This document shows, piece after piece, positions 1 through 11,628 of a stretch of DNA of 64,000 bases (the first letter of the stretch is position 1; every line of letters begins with the position of its first letter). This stretch comes from Brachynemurus nebulosus (Eukaryota; Arthropoda; Insecta; Neuroptera; Myrmeleontidae): positions 32,082,387 through 32,146,386 of the forward strand of contig JAPWDM010000004.1 of the NCBI GenBank assembly GCA_035578155.1, given 5' to 3'. The notes beneath the pieces were generated by a model that searched no databases, was not told the DNA's origin, and saw only the letters and a program-made list of their open reading frames with translations. The translations under genes were made by a program, and so were the position numbers.

Positions 1-463
1 TTTAATTCATCTTTTTGTTATTTACCTATCTTTAGTATATGTATTACAATATATTGTTGGCAATAATTTTTGTATACATGTTTTTACAGGTACAATGCAA
101 CCAATATAAGGTCGCGAGTCAGATGCGCAAATGAAAGAGTACGACAACAAGAATTAAACTATAATATACATGCATAAGAGTGTGATAAAAGTTGTATTAG
201 CACCACATTAAATTTTACCATGCTAGCACATATTTTTTATTTTGGTCGTCGATCGCGCACGGATTATAGGGGAGCATAGTAATTTTTCTGAAATTTTCTC
301 TACAAAAATTATAGGATTTTTCTCTCCGTGTAGAGTATAATATTAGTATTAAAAATTTACAATATTAAGGTCCACCTCTCAAAACACAAGAAATATTTTT
401 ATTTAAAATTTGGACAAAAATATAGGTAAGATAATAATCAAGTTATTTAGAACGTTTCATCAA
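1..463. other. No gene seen; AT-rich unique-looking DNA
   Basis: I see no coding exon, RNA gene or paired terminal repeat here. A few GC-richer words occur around 110-160 and 240-275, but neither holds an open frame or a recognisable motif. Confidence 0.5.
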
Positions 464-560
464 AATGGCCACAGCTTAGCAGTAGAGCCACGGAGTGCGG
501 ATAGTGGGGTACCCAGATCAAATCCCTGTACAAGTGATTATTCAATTTTTTTTTTTTTTT
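464..560 (+). repeat. tRNA-like SINE head with T-rich tail
   Basis: A box-like sequence AGCTTAGCAGTAG lies at about 473-486 and a B box-like sequence GATCAAATCC at 516-525. They are about 44 bases apart, the spacing found in tRNA genes and tRNA-derived SINEs. GCTT and GAGC can pair as a D-stem. A run of about 15 T follows at 546-560. The T-arm does not fold well, so this is not a functional tRNA. No second copy was noticed in the window, so the SINE call rests on the promoter boxes alone. Confidence 0.4.
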
Positions 561-1516
561 TAATAACAATTAATATATTATGTAATTATGTTAACAAAAT
601 TAAGCTAAGAAATATTATTTGTCGCAAAATTAATTAATTAATATAATTTTTCTTTAAATCTTTTCTTTTTCGATATTTTTCTTTGTGTCCTTTCTTTGGT
701 TTAAAAAGGATAAAAGATTAAAAATTCATCTCTATGATGTCATGAAGTTATATTTGCTAATTTTTAGATTTTGAATCAATTTCCAGAGATTTGATGTTTA
801 TTATTACAGACTTTTTTCGATATCGCCGACCGCGCTTCAATTTCTCGCCCGCCATTATCATGGCACGCCGTTTGTGGGAATTAGGAATTGAAGCAGAACT
901 ACACCCATTCATAAAATGTATAATTTTATTATTGAAAGACGAGTTTGATTGATTGAAAAAGTTTAGGGCAAAAATGGGAATACTGCTTTTTGTTAAAACA
1001 TATCCCCCGTCGTTCCCGTAGCCGGCAGTATTGAGAAAAAGTAGGTACTGTATTAACTTCCCAGCGTAGGAAAGTTATTGTAACAAAGTACGAAAATTAA
1101 AATCAAAGTTTTATTCACTACAGAGTAATTTTACATTATTTTTAAAAAGATGTACTTGATGATTTATTTTTTCCTGCACAATATATCATGAATTCGAATA
1201 TCAATCGAAGCGTATTAATGTCAGTATACCTGACTTGTTTGTTTGTAGCTTTTGCAATCGTTGTGCTCATTTTTGATAGATTTTAAAACTGTAGTCGAAA
1301 GTCAATCAAAATCAAATTTAATAGCAAATAGTAAGGCAGGAAACAGAGAATGTCTAACCATTCTTGGATCTTTTCTTGTTCGTATGCTTCCCACAGTTTT
1401 AATAGGATTGTCGTGTAGAAGATAAATTTGATGTACAATTAAAAAGTGGCTCTTACCGGATTGATATAGTGAAGATCACGTATCTTGACACTGCCTAGAA
1501 CCAGAGCTAGAACGCA
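561..1516. other. No gene seen; two GC-richer patches
   Basis: There is no usable open frame. Patches at about 820-930 and 970-1045 are clearly richer in G+C than the surroundings. The second contains AATACTGC and GCAGTATT, which could pair as an 8-bp stem (about 977-1037). No function can be assigned. Confidence 0.4.
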
Positions 1517-3439
1517 AAGGGCATAGCCGGGTAAGATAGGGAAAACGGCCCTTGACGCAAAATTGATTGTTTTTATAGGAAATAATACTTCTTAGCCCCA
1601 GATACGTTCCTGCCAAATTTCAACCCTCCGAGGCTAATAGTTTAGGAATACACAAACAGACAAAAATTTTCAAAAAAAATTTTTTTTGACGAAATTACTG
1701 AGCCGATTTATTTGAGTTTAATATATATTGTGTACCCACCTTAGGCGAAGTAATAAAAAAAAATTAACGGTATATCCCTTTATTATACAAATTTTTTTAA
1801 ATTTTTAAATTTAAGAAAATTTTTTTTGGCATTTAGGCATTAGCGACACCCACCATTTTTTGTACAATAATTTGTCTCTTAGTACTCTATAACATATATT
1901 TTTATGGAAAAATTTTAGTTGGTAGAACATAGTAATATTTCAATACAAATGCATGCCATGTTCGGTACTACATATATTACTTATGTATAAAAAGGACCAT
2001 AAAATAAAGCATCTGCCTTATTTCTAAAACACAGTAGAACTCTAAGCAGTGCAATAAAATGTTCTCTTGCCCCCTGAGTTGCAGTTCTTGGAGTTCCTGT
2101 GACGGTCTAAAAAAATATATATTTTGAGCTGTTATAAAACATATGTTTTAACTTGCTGAAAAATAATTTTCCAGGTTAATTTTACCATGAATCTGAATAT
2201 TTGAATGAAATCAATAAAATTATCTCAGCATACTTACTAATTAAAATTATATCTAACTCAACAAAAATTATAAGTTTTAGAAACTTTATTCAAATAAAGA
2301 TACTAATAATAACAATAATACGTCTTGAATGTTATATTGCTTTAATAATAGTAAACATTAACTTAATAAAATTGAACAAAAAACTTCAACAATGTATAGT
2401 AATAACAACAATCCGGCTAAAACCTGTTGTAGTTATTACATGTACATATAACTAACTTGAAGAAAGTAGTGTACTCGTACAATTGTACGCAATATGTAGC
2501 TCGTCCCTCTCACTTGATGTTTTTGTTGCACTTTTTAAGGAGGTGCAGAAAGTGGATTTTTTCTGTAATCAAATTACATACGTTCATAACTACGATAGAC
2601 AAGCTTAGAGAAACGTCTAGCTTTATCTGCCGTCTGTCTTATTTTGTTAACACGATGACGGGTCATGGGGAATTATAACGAAATGACCAACTGGTATACT
2701 ATTTTGACAGCTAATCAACTTTGTATGAAATTGTTGACATCGTAGGACGTGGTGTATGAGCTAACAAAGTTTCACTTGACATCTTACAAAGGAAAAAACT
2801 GTAACAAAAGAGAAATCAATGTCTATTTTGTTTTACTGATAAAAAAAGACAAACGGCAGATAGTGTTGGACTTTTGTAAATTTAAACTAGTTTATCGTAG
2901 TTATGAACGTATGTAATTATATTATTTTAGAAATAGGGTAGATATTTTACTTTATAGTCCTTTTTATACATAAGTAATATATGTAGTACCGAACATGGCA
3001 TGCATTTGTATTGAAATATTACTATGTTCTACCAACTAAAATTTTTCCATAAAAATATATGTTATAGAGTACTAAGAGACAAATTATTGAACAAAAAATG
3101 GTGGGTGTCGCTAACGCGTAAGTGCCAAAAAAAAATTTACTTAAAATTAAAAATTTAAAAAAATTAGTATAATAAAGGAATGTAATGTTAATTTTTTTTT
3201 CATTACTTCGTCTAAGGTGGGTACACAACATATATTAAACTCAAATAAATCGGTTCAGTAATTTCGTCAAAAAAAATTTTTTTTGAAAATTTTTCTCTAT
3301 TTGTGTATTCATAAACTATTAGCCTCGTAGGGTTGAAATTTGGCAGGAATAAATCTGGGGCTAAGAAGTATTATTTCCTATAAAAACAATCAATTTTGCG
3401 TCAAGGGCCGTTTTCCCTATCTTACCCGGCTATGCCCTT
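1517..3439. repeat. Long inverted-repeat (foldback) element, ~1.9 kb
   Basis: The sequence beginning AAGGGCATAGCCGGG at 1517 returns as its reverse complement ending CCCGGCTATGCCCTT at 3439. The two arms match over nearly 500 bases (1517-2010 and 2946-3439) with scattered mismatches. The middle 0.9 kb is not part of the main palindrome but holds a smaller inverted repeat. No transposase frame is present; the short frame inside the right arm (3022-3231, minus) is low-complexity. I could not identify a target duplication, so the superfamily is unknown. It is most likely a non-autonomous DNA transposon or foldback element. Confidence 0.8.
2572..2917. repeat. Smaller inverted repeat nested in the foldback element
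   Basis: CATACGTTCATAACTACGAT near 2578 is mirrored by ATCGTAGTTATGAACGTATG near 2893. TATCTGCCGTCTGTCTT near 2623 is mirrored by AAAGACAAACGGCAGATA near 2845. Arms are about 80 bases with a spacer of about 180. It may be a separate MITE that inserted into the loop of the larger element. Confidence 0.6.
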
Positions 3440-3876
3440 CAAACAGTATACATGATGATTATAAGAATAGTGGGAATGAATAGTAACAATATGTTTTGTT
3501 ACTTATGTGCTTCTTTGAGATACATATATCTATCTCTGTCACTTACTGCCCGGATATGTGGCCCTAGCTATATAGATAGATACATATCTGTGATCTGAAA
3601 ATTGATTCTATGGGAAGGAATTTTTGCGTTTGTAATTCGTTCAAAATATGTATGTTCAAGTGCATCCTGTACAAAATAAAGTAAGTACCTATCTAACTTA
3701 TATATATTGTTAACGAAAACTTGAAATATAGTATATCAAGTACATAAAGTGACATTGCTTTATTTTATTCCAGGTATTCTTAAATAATGTGCTGCTAGGT
3801 AACTTTCCTTATATGTCATACATCATTGTATACACATAATATGCATGTATGTAGTATGTTCTCGTATATCTATCCG

Positions 3877-3914
<38 letters not shown>

Positions 3915-4002
3915 GTACAGTGAAAACTATTTTTAATGAAATGTTTTTTATTGAAAGATTCATTAAATAAAGTTCTATTAACTTATCAGACTCAAATTTT
4001 CT
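3440..4002. other. No gene seen; short (TA)n at 3880-3913
   Basis: AT-rich DNA with GTATGT/ACATAC-rich words and a (TA)~17 tract at 3880-3913. No coding potential or paired repeats found. Confidence 0.5.
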
Positions 4003-4330
4003 TTTTAGCGAATTTTCAGAATGAAAATTCAGCTATTACAGCAGCTCTTATGGTAAGACCTAAGCCCGGGACTATGACAGAAATTTGTTTTGGAGCCTCT
4101 AGAACTCGAAAATCTACTTCACTAAAATTTATATATATATAGATATATATATATATATATGTATTTATGTGTGTACGCGATAGCTGTCGAACGAAGCATT
4201 TAATTGTTACGAAATTTGGTAAAATCGTTAATTGTTTAAAACGCTTGGATAAGTTCGTTAGCCAGACACATCCGATGCCACAGACCGGATATTTTGGGCT
4301 TTAAAGTCTTTCTTTTGTGTTTTTGATCAG
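4003..4330 (+). mobile_element. HINE-like repeat family, copy 1 (3' truncated)
   Basis: The left end TAGCGAATTTTC is followed by a conserved block ending ATTCAGCTATTACAGC (to about 4040). A second block reads GGACTATGACAGAAATTTGT, then comes an internal (TA)n (4131-4160). A third block has GTCGAACGAAGCATTTAATT and AAGTTCGTTAGCCAGACAC (to about 4275). The same order of blocks recurs near 7.6, 20.6, 49.5 and (3' half) 61 kb. The 3' terminal block (GCTATGTTATGCAGG and hairpin) is not found here, so the copy is truncated or decayed on the right. There is no coding capacity. Confidence 0.65.
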
Positions 4331-5554
4331 AATTTAAAACTTTTTCAAAAATTTTATTACATTATCAAAAATATCGTAAGAAGTTATATCAGAGAGCTTT
4401 TTATACTTTTCTTCTATATAACGTCGTTCTTAAGAAAAATCAAAAATAATCCCGTTTTAAAAGTCTCTTTTTATTTGTTATTTCACTCTACCTCGTTTGA
4501 TTTTTCTATTTAATATATATTGTGTTTATAAATGTGTCTAAGGGTGTTTCGTCACTAGTTATTTCTATTACCTAAATATATGTCAGATTTCTTTAATTAA
4601 ATATTATGAATAATGTCTTAATAAATTTATAAAGTTATATTATAAATGTTAATCAATTAAACTGTACTATTTATTTGATTAAATAAACTTTTGACATATT
4701 TTTTTTGTGGTGTTGAATGGCCCTTAGCTATTTGTAAACGAAGTACAAATTTTGATGTTAGTTTTTTGTTTTGTTTTTTTATAACAATCTGTCAAATGGA
4801 ATCATTTTTAAATATATGCATATAATATGCATGCATGTATATAACCTAATTATAAATATTTTTGTTTTAACACATTATATTTATTATTTTGAAAATTTTC
4901 TTATTTAATTTTAAATAAGATGAACTAAATTAGAAAAAACTGATTGATGGTAAGGAAATTTTATAAAAAAAAGTATATATTTGACAAGATTTTGATGACA
5001 TATAATTGGTATACTTTGGAATTAAAAACAAAGTGAATGGGTACAATATAGTGTTTTTAACAGGAAATAAAGTTTTTGGAGCAACTAAACAGTGCCGGAA
5101 CAACTAAATTAGCCATGTAGCAGGAGCCAGCAGTTACGAGCCTCGCGCTTGTGTCCAAAAAAACAATACAAATTCATACAACATGAGTGATTTAACAAAA
5201 AAAAAAAAAAAAAAAAAAAAAAATAGAAAAGAAAACGAGTTTTGGCTCAACTTACATTTGAATGCTAAATCAAATCTACATAAGTGACATTTTTGACAGA
5301 ATTGACTTTTTGCTAAAATAGTAAAGTATGAAAATATATGCAAACGGATTGTTTGGTGTAAAAAGCTGCACAAAAAAAGGACTTGTAAAAACACCAATAA
5401 AATTATGTATCATTTAATTAAAAATAAATTTTAATCTTTCTTAAAATATTTTACATTGTTACACATATAATTTAATTTCCATTAATAATTGTTAATGAAT
5501 TTTAACCTCTTTACACACGACAGTTAGCTATTCAAACATTTTTACATTTGTGAT
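4331..5554. other. No gene seen; poly(A) run at 5197-5223
   Basis: Very AT-rich. A run of about 27 A lies at 5197-5223, preceded by a short GC-richer stretch (5110-5155). It could be the tail of an old retroposed sequence, but no body is recognisable. The long minus-strand frame across it is made mostly of the poly(A) run and its surroundings. Confidence 0.4.
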
Positions 5555-5557
5555 TAA

Positions 5558-6039
5558 AGTGCCCTGTAAACGATCAAATTTGTTTGACAAATTTGTTTGT
5601 CAAACTTCACGTTTTCATCAAACAAGAGCTTAAACGATCAAACCAAAGCTCAAACAAATTTGACAAACTTGCCCGTAATTTGTCACCCTAGTGGTCCCCA
5701 TAAAATAATTTTATTAGATAAAACTTGGCCAAACATAGAATAAATAATGAAAATTACGGAAAAAAGGTTGCTAGGACAGAGATTTGCAAAAATTTTGTCA
5801 AATTTGCTATTCATTTCGGGGCAATTTAATAGAGCTTGTTTGACAAACACAACAAACACCGCCGCACACCTTCAAACTTGTTGGTCAAACACGTCAAACA
5901 AGTTGATCAATCAAGATTTTCATCAAACACGTCAAACACGTAGATTGTTTGACAAACGCGTCAAACAAAGCTGCATACTATCAAATAATTTGACAAACAC
6001 ATAAAATTTGACAAACAATTTGATCGTTTACAGGGCACT
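5558..6039. mobile_element. Harbinger-like MITE with TAA target duplication
   Basis: AGTGCCCTGTAAACGATCAA at 5558 is inverted at 6039, where TTGATCGTTTACAGGGCACT would be expected and TTTGATCGTTTACAGGGCAC-T is seen. TAA directly flanks both ends (5555-5557 and 6040-6042). A 3-bp TAA/TTA duplication with GC-headed TIRs is typical of PIF/Harbinger elements. The interior is dominated by CAAACA, GTTTGAC and CGTCAAACA words in both orientations, giving local hairpins. The element is 482 bp and encodes no protein. Confidence 0.7.
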
Positions 6040-6042
6040 TAA

Positions 6043-6756
6043 GTGTTAATTCGTTGTTGAAAACATTCATCACAAAAGATTGGAAATTTCTTCTTTTGTC
6101 AAGTAGATTGTTTGTTTACAATTTAATTGAAATACTCATAAAACAATCTAAAAAATAAAAAAATACATTAATTAATTATTAAATTTTTTGAAATATTTAA
6201 CATTTTACCTGAATGGGGTTATAAGTTCCAAAATATGTTACAACCTTTCAAAATGTTGAACAATAATCCTATTTCAAATTTTAAATTTGTAATTCAATAT
6301 CGACTAGATAAAATGTTTACAAATGAAAATGATTTCTACACACTAACTAAAAAAGTAATAGCCTATTTTCTGAACTAAGGAATAGACATTAAAGTGTCCA
6401 TTAGAGATTAAATATTAATTGTGTAGACAACCCAACAGAGGGCAACAAGTTACAAACAACAAAGCAAATTCCTCAAAGCGGCAAATTTAAATAATAAATA
6501 AATAATTATAATGTTTTGTTTAGTCTATTTAAGAAAATAATTAGTCAGTTAAATAAGTGTTAATTTATAATTTATTGAAGTAATAATTTTGATTACTAAA
6601 ATCTAAATCCTTTTAACAATGATTTATTATTAAATAATCAATATATAGATATATAATACAATTAGAAATAATGTTATAAAATTTTGTGAAAAGCACACAG
6701 CCAAGGTTACTTAACGGATTTCGACTAGTGAAGTGTCTATGAATAGAGCATCATAT
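6043..6756. other. No gene seen
   Basis: AT-rich sequence, with no open frame of note, no RNA gene and no paired terminal repeats. Confidence 0.5.
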
Positions 6757-7391
6757 CAGGGGTGGCACAAGAGAGCCTGAATTTTCAAATTTGGTTTTAT
6801 TATTAGTTGTTATCGTTAGTTACGGAGCCACAAATTTTAATTTTTTTCCAAAGCAATTACACGTAAAGTAAAATAAATTGGTTATTCATTTCTCTTATAG
6901 AAATGGATAAACGGATCTCAGGTAACAGTACTATTATTATTTAAATTAAAATAAGATGATTTTGTTAGTATAAGTGAGGGCAAAATTATCACCCAGGACC
7001 TTGGGACCCCAAAAAAACTTCTTCATACTAAACAGCTGGGCGGATCTCAAGAAGATGTTGCGAAAATTAGATATGCTACTGAAATATGAATATTACTTGC
7101 TTTTATAGTATTAATTATTTAAGTAACTGTTTTTGTACAGAATTTCAGAATAGCGAATTAAAAAGTGAAGTAAGGTTAAGATTGTTCTATAGAACCTTCT
7201 AATAGGGATCACATTAAATAGCTGAATGGTGCGGACAATTAAATCAATCTCCAAGTTACCCTTCAAACACTATTGGAATTCCAGAAAAAGATGAAAGTAG
7301 CATTAAAATTGTTATTCTCCAAGAAGGGTCTAAAACTGAAGAATATCTAAAACTATTATTACGGATATCAGAGCAAAGGTCTCAAACTAAA
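6757..7391 (+). pseudogene. hAT-like terminus followed by degraded or spliced coding scraps
   Basis: CAGGGGTGGCACAA at 6757 resembles hAT terminal repeats of the CAGGGGTGGC type. Downstream, ATG at 6903 in a good context opens a short frame (MDKRIS) that runs into CAG|GTAACA, a plausible splice donor. A second open segment (about 6952-7089) contains GTPKKLLHTKQLGGSQEDVA. A third follows a good acceptor TTTTTGTACAG (7139). A fourth (about 7230-7391) contains KIVILQEGSKTEEYLKLLL and ends at AAAG|GTACAA. The segments lie in different frames with stops between them. I do not recognise the protein. It may be exons of a real gene or, more likely, a decayed transposase; the matching right terminus was not found. 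Confidence 0.35.
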
Positions 7392-7563
7392 GGTACAAAA
7401 TACAAAAATGTATTCCATTGCACGAAATTATATAAATCAAAATTAAAACAAAAATAAAACAAAACAGACACCTGAGTGAAGCCGCAGGACGGAAAGCAGA
7501 AAAAAATTATAAATTTTTCTGTTACTTAAGTAAAAATTCATTTAACTATTAAATTATTATTTT

Positions 7564-7653
7564 AAGCGACTTTCCATTTTGGAATTTAATTTATGACGGA
7601 GAATGTCATGGAATGATCCGAGTTCGGGACTATACGGCAGAAATTTGTTTAAA

Positions 7654-7737
<84 letters not shown>

Positions 7738-7913
7738 CAGGGTGTAAAACAAATAACTCTCGTCCTTTTTTGTGGAGGGCGACACCTAGCAAACTGTAGA
7801 CACTAAAACCGCAGGAATTTTTTCGAAATTAACAATCGCGTCACCCCTCAAACGGATAAGAGTCAGTTCCTTTACATACTGTATATAATATATGCACACA
7901 TACATATATACAT

Positions 7914-7968
<55 letters not shown>

Positions 7969-8118
7969 GGTGTGTATATATATTATATACAGGTGTAAAG
8001 GAAATAATTCTTATTTCCTATATAGAGGGGTGACGCGACTGTTAATTCCGAAAAAATTCCTGCGGTTTTAGTGTCTACAGGGTGCAAAGAGTCACCCACA
8101 AAAGGACGAGAGTTATTT

Positions 8119-8198
<80 letters not shown>

Positions 8199-8564
8199 GT
8201 GTGTGTCTGCGCGATAACTCTCGAATGAAGCATTCAATCTTTACGAAATTTTGTTAGAAGCTCAAAAGTCTCAAAAGCTGGGACGAGTTCGTTAGCTGAT
8301 ATGTCCGATTTTTAGAAGCCATTTTTCACCATTTTTAGTGATTTTTTGGTTAAACTTATTTAAATGCATATGTGCTATACTATATGTGATCCGCCAGGGT
8401 CCTGGGGACTCAAAAGTAAAAAATTAACTACTCAACCGATTTCGAAAATCTTATCACTGTTATAGAGTTAAACTATTTTAGATGGATACAAGTTGTTATA
8501 TGAGATCCGTCAGTGTCCTATCTTTGAAAATTCGCTATGTTATGCAGGTGCTGCGACAGGGGTA
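7564..8564 (+). mobile_element. HINE-like repeat family, copy 2 (with nested insertion)
   Basis: The left end is degenerate (TAAGCGACTTTCC). It is followed by the family block GTTCGGGACTATACGGCAGA, an AT microsatellite, then GCGATAACTCTCGAATGAAG (about 8210). One unit of the 120-bp internal repeat follows (about 8380-8525, with CCGATTTCGAAAATC). The 3' subterminal repeat GAAAATTCGCTA (about 8526) leads to TGTTATGCAG, a short GCAG/CTGC hairpin and GACAGGGGTA. The 3' subterminal repeat is the inverse of the family 5' end TAGCGAATTTTC. The microsatellite is split by a palindromic MITE. Confidence 0.75.
7736..8122. repeat. Palindromic MITE inserted in the HINE (TA)n tract
   Basis: ACAAATAACTCTCGTCC (about 7749) is mirrored by GGACGAGAGTTATTTGT (about 8104). 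ACACTAAAACCGCAGGAATT is mirrored by AATTCCTGCGGTTTTAGTGT, and CGCGTCACCCCTC by GAGGGGTGACGCG. Arms are about 130 bases around a central (TA)n (7915-7965). The left end begins TACAGGGTGT. Both outer flanks are (TA)n (7657-7730 and 8122-8195), so it landed in, or was captured by, the host element's microsatellite. Confidence 0.7.
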
Positions 8565-9069
8565 TTCTTTTTCTAAATTTAAAATTGGAGTGAGAAGGTT
8601 TATTTTGTATTTAAAAAATAGTTTCATAATTATAATATAAACTTGACTAGTAATTTTTTGGAGGTGACAAAATCTGGCAACATTGTGTGGTAAAATAAAT
8701 AAAGTTAATAAAGTTGCCGCCCAATGTTGATAGGATAAATTGCTATCTACTCTAGACACACAGCTGGTAAGCATATTCAGTATTATATAAGTTACAATTT
8801 CTTTAATAAAAAAAAATGTAATACAAATTAGATGTAATATGTATTAATTTTTACAATGCTCTAGCGCCCCAACCACCTTGAAAGACACCAAAATAAAATA
8901 ATTGTAAGATAGAAGCCATTTTAATATATAAGAATCAGTTTAATAGTGAACACGCACCTTTAACAATAATTATAAGGATCTCAACATTAATTTTTAAAGT
9001 TCTAAACAGAGATCTGAGTACCCGTTTAAAATTTACCGTATTCACCTTAAATTACATGTCCAGTGGTAG
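8565..9069. other. No gene seen
   Basis: Moderately AT-rich. A frame on the minus strand (8535-8774) overlaps the HINE 3' end and has no recognisable domain. No repeats with paired ends. Confidence 0.45.
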
Positions 9070-10850
9070 AGCTTTATATCTCAAGTTAAGATTTTGAACT
9101 TTACCAAGTATGTATTTTTAATTTACTTTTCGAACGGTATACGCGGTGCTTATGTTGGTACAATACCGGAAGATACTGGTATTTGCTGGACATATGTGTG
9201 CAACTCACAAGTAAAGGTCCCGAGGCCGGACCTATCGATTTTGATAAAACTTAAATATGTTGTAGAACACTAAAAACTAAGGGACACGTATTTTTTTTTA
9301 TCTGCGGAAAAACGGTTTGAAGGGGTGAAATCGCCCTCCAAAAATTGGGGTAAAAATTTAATTTTTCAAATATCTCGAAAACAGTAAGAGATAGAGCAAA
9401 AGTTTAAATTGGCGATATTACTCTTTTTTAAAGAGCTATCTATTGATATGCAATTTGTTCAAATTACATCAACAGGGGTGGTTGGGGGTTAAAATTTGGG
9501 GGTTAATTTTGCAAAAAGGGGGTGAAAAATAAACAATATAAAAATTTTGTTTACAGATTTGAAATCTACGTCAAAAAATCTAATTGACCTATTTTTGCTC
9601 AATGCCCTAATATTAAGTCTAGGGGTAGTTAACTAGAGGGTGACTATGTCGAATAGTCGTACAATTTGGGTATTTCAAGAAGTTCTTCTTCATGGAAAAT
9701 AGCTTAAGACAATTAGAATAACGTAGAAAAGAAATTCTCGAATTCAAAATTGAGTTTGAGCAACACTGGAGAGGGGGTGAGTCACCCTCTTAAATTACAT
9801 ACTAGTTTATATACACTAATTTTTGCTATTAACACACTGATAGTAGGTAAAATAATGTCACAATAAGTGGTTCTGAAGTTGGACTATCATATGTAAGGTC
9901 TTTATTAGGTTTGTTTTTTAATGAATATTATAGTTTTCCTTATCGAAAATTATCGATACCGAAAATTACATAACCTAACCTAAAATAACGAAACCTAATA
10001 AAAACCTTACATACGATAGTCTAACTTCAGAACCATCTATTGTGATATTATTACCCCCTGTCAGTGTGTTAATTGCAAAAATTAGTGTATGTAAACTCGT
10101 ATGTAATTTAAGAGGGTGACTCACCCCCTCTCCAATGTTGCTCAAACTCAATTTTGAATTCGAGAATTTCTTTTCTACGTTATTCTAATTGTCTTAAGCT
10201 ATTTTCCATGAAGAAGAATTCTTGAAATACCCAAATTGTACGACTATTCGACATAGTCACCCTCTAGTTAACTACCCCTAGACTTAATATTAGGGCATTG
10301 AGCAAAAATAGGTCAATTAGATTTTTTGACGTAGATTTCAAATCTGTAAACAAAATTTTTATATTGTTTATTTTTCACCCCCTTTTTGCAAAATTAACCC
10401 CCAAATTTTAACCCCCAACCACCCCTGTTGATGTAATTTGAACAAATTGCATATCAATAGATAGCTCTTTAAAAAAGAGTAATATCGCTAATTTAAACTT
10501 TTGCTCTATCTCTTACTGTTTTCGAGATATTTGAAAAATTAAATTTTTACCCTAATTTTTGGAGGGCGATTTCACCCCTTCAAACAGTTTTTCCGCAGAT
10601 AAAAAAAAATACGTGTCCCTTAGTTTTTAGTGTTCTACAACATATTTAAGTTCCATCAAAATCGATAGGTCCGGCCTCGGGACCTTTACTTGTCAGTGTA
10701 ATGAGTGCACTAGGTGGTTCTGGAGATTGGTTGTATGAAACCTCACGTGAAGCTATACCAGAAGCACTAGGTAAACTTCGTCTACGTTTCTGTATGGATG
10801 GTGGCGTTCCACAATGCAATCAATGGTTTTGTTTGTTCAGTGGTAGATGA
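9070..10850 (+). pseudogene. Possible coding segment split by the palindromic element
   Basis: A frame is open from after the stop at 9067-9069 to the left edge of the palindrome (9206). Its last part reads GIRGAYVGTIPEDTGICW. Directly after the right edge (10694) a frame continues in matching phase through MSALGGSGDWLYETSREAIP to a stop at 10848-10850. GAAGCACTAG|GTAAAC near 10770-10777 could also be a splice donor. The composition is clearly less AT-rich than the flanks. I recognise no family. The phase match has a one-in-three chance of being accidental, and removing a 1-bp duplication would break it. Confidence 0.25.
9207..10693. repeat. Giant near-perfect palindrome, family A copy 1
   Basis: ACAAGTAAAGGTCCCGAGG at 9207 is mirrored by CCTCGGGACCTTTACTTGT ending at 10693. 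The whole 1487 bp folds on itself with almost no loop; the centre is near 9950 around TTATCGATA. Arms of about 740 bases contain blocks such as GAAGGGGTGAAATCGCCCTC, AGAGATAGAGCAAAAGTTT and AGAGGGGGTGAGTCACCCTC. No target duplication is evident: flanks are AACTC on the left and CAGTG on the right. There is no coding capacity. A second copy lies about 0.9 kb downstream. Confidence 0.85.

Positions 10851-11628
<778 letters not shown>

Noticed and set aside
464..540. Functional tRNA gene
   Set aside because: The A and B boxes are well spaced, but the T-arm and acceptor stem do not pair, so only a SINE-like head is supported.
5134..5397. 87-codon minus frame with a Phe-rich stretch, like a signal or membrane segment
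   Set aside because: The Phe run is the complement of a 27-A tract; the rest has no domain.
5680..5700. CACCCTAGTGGTCCCC as an end of the TTAA element seen at 28272
   Set aside because: It is a short similarity inside the Harbinger-like MITE, with no TTAA and no partner end. Probably chance.
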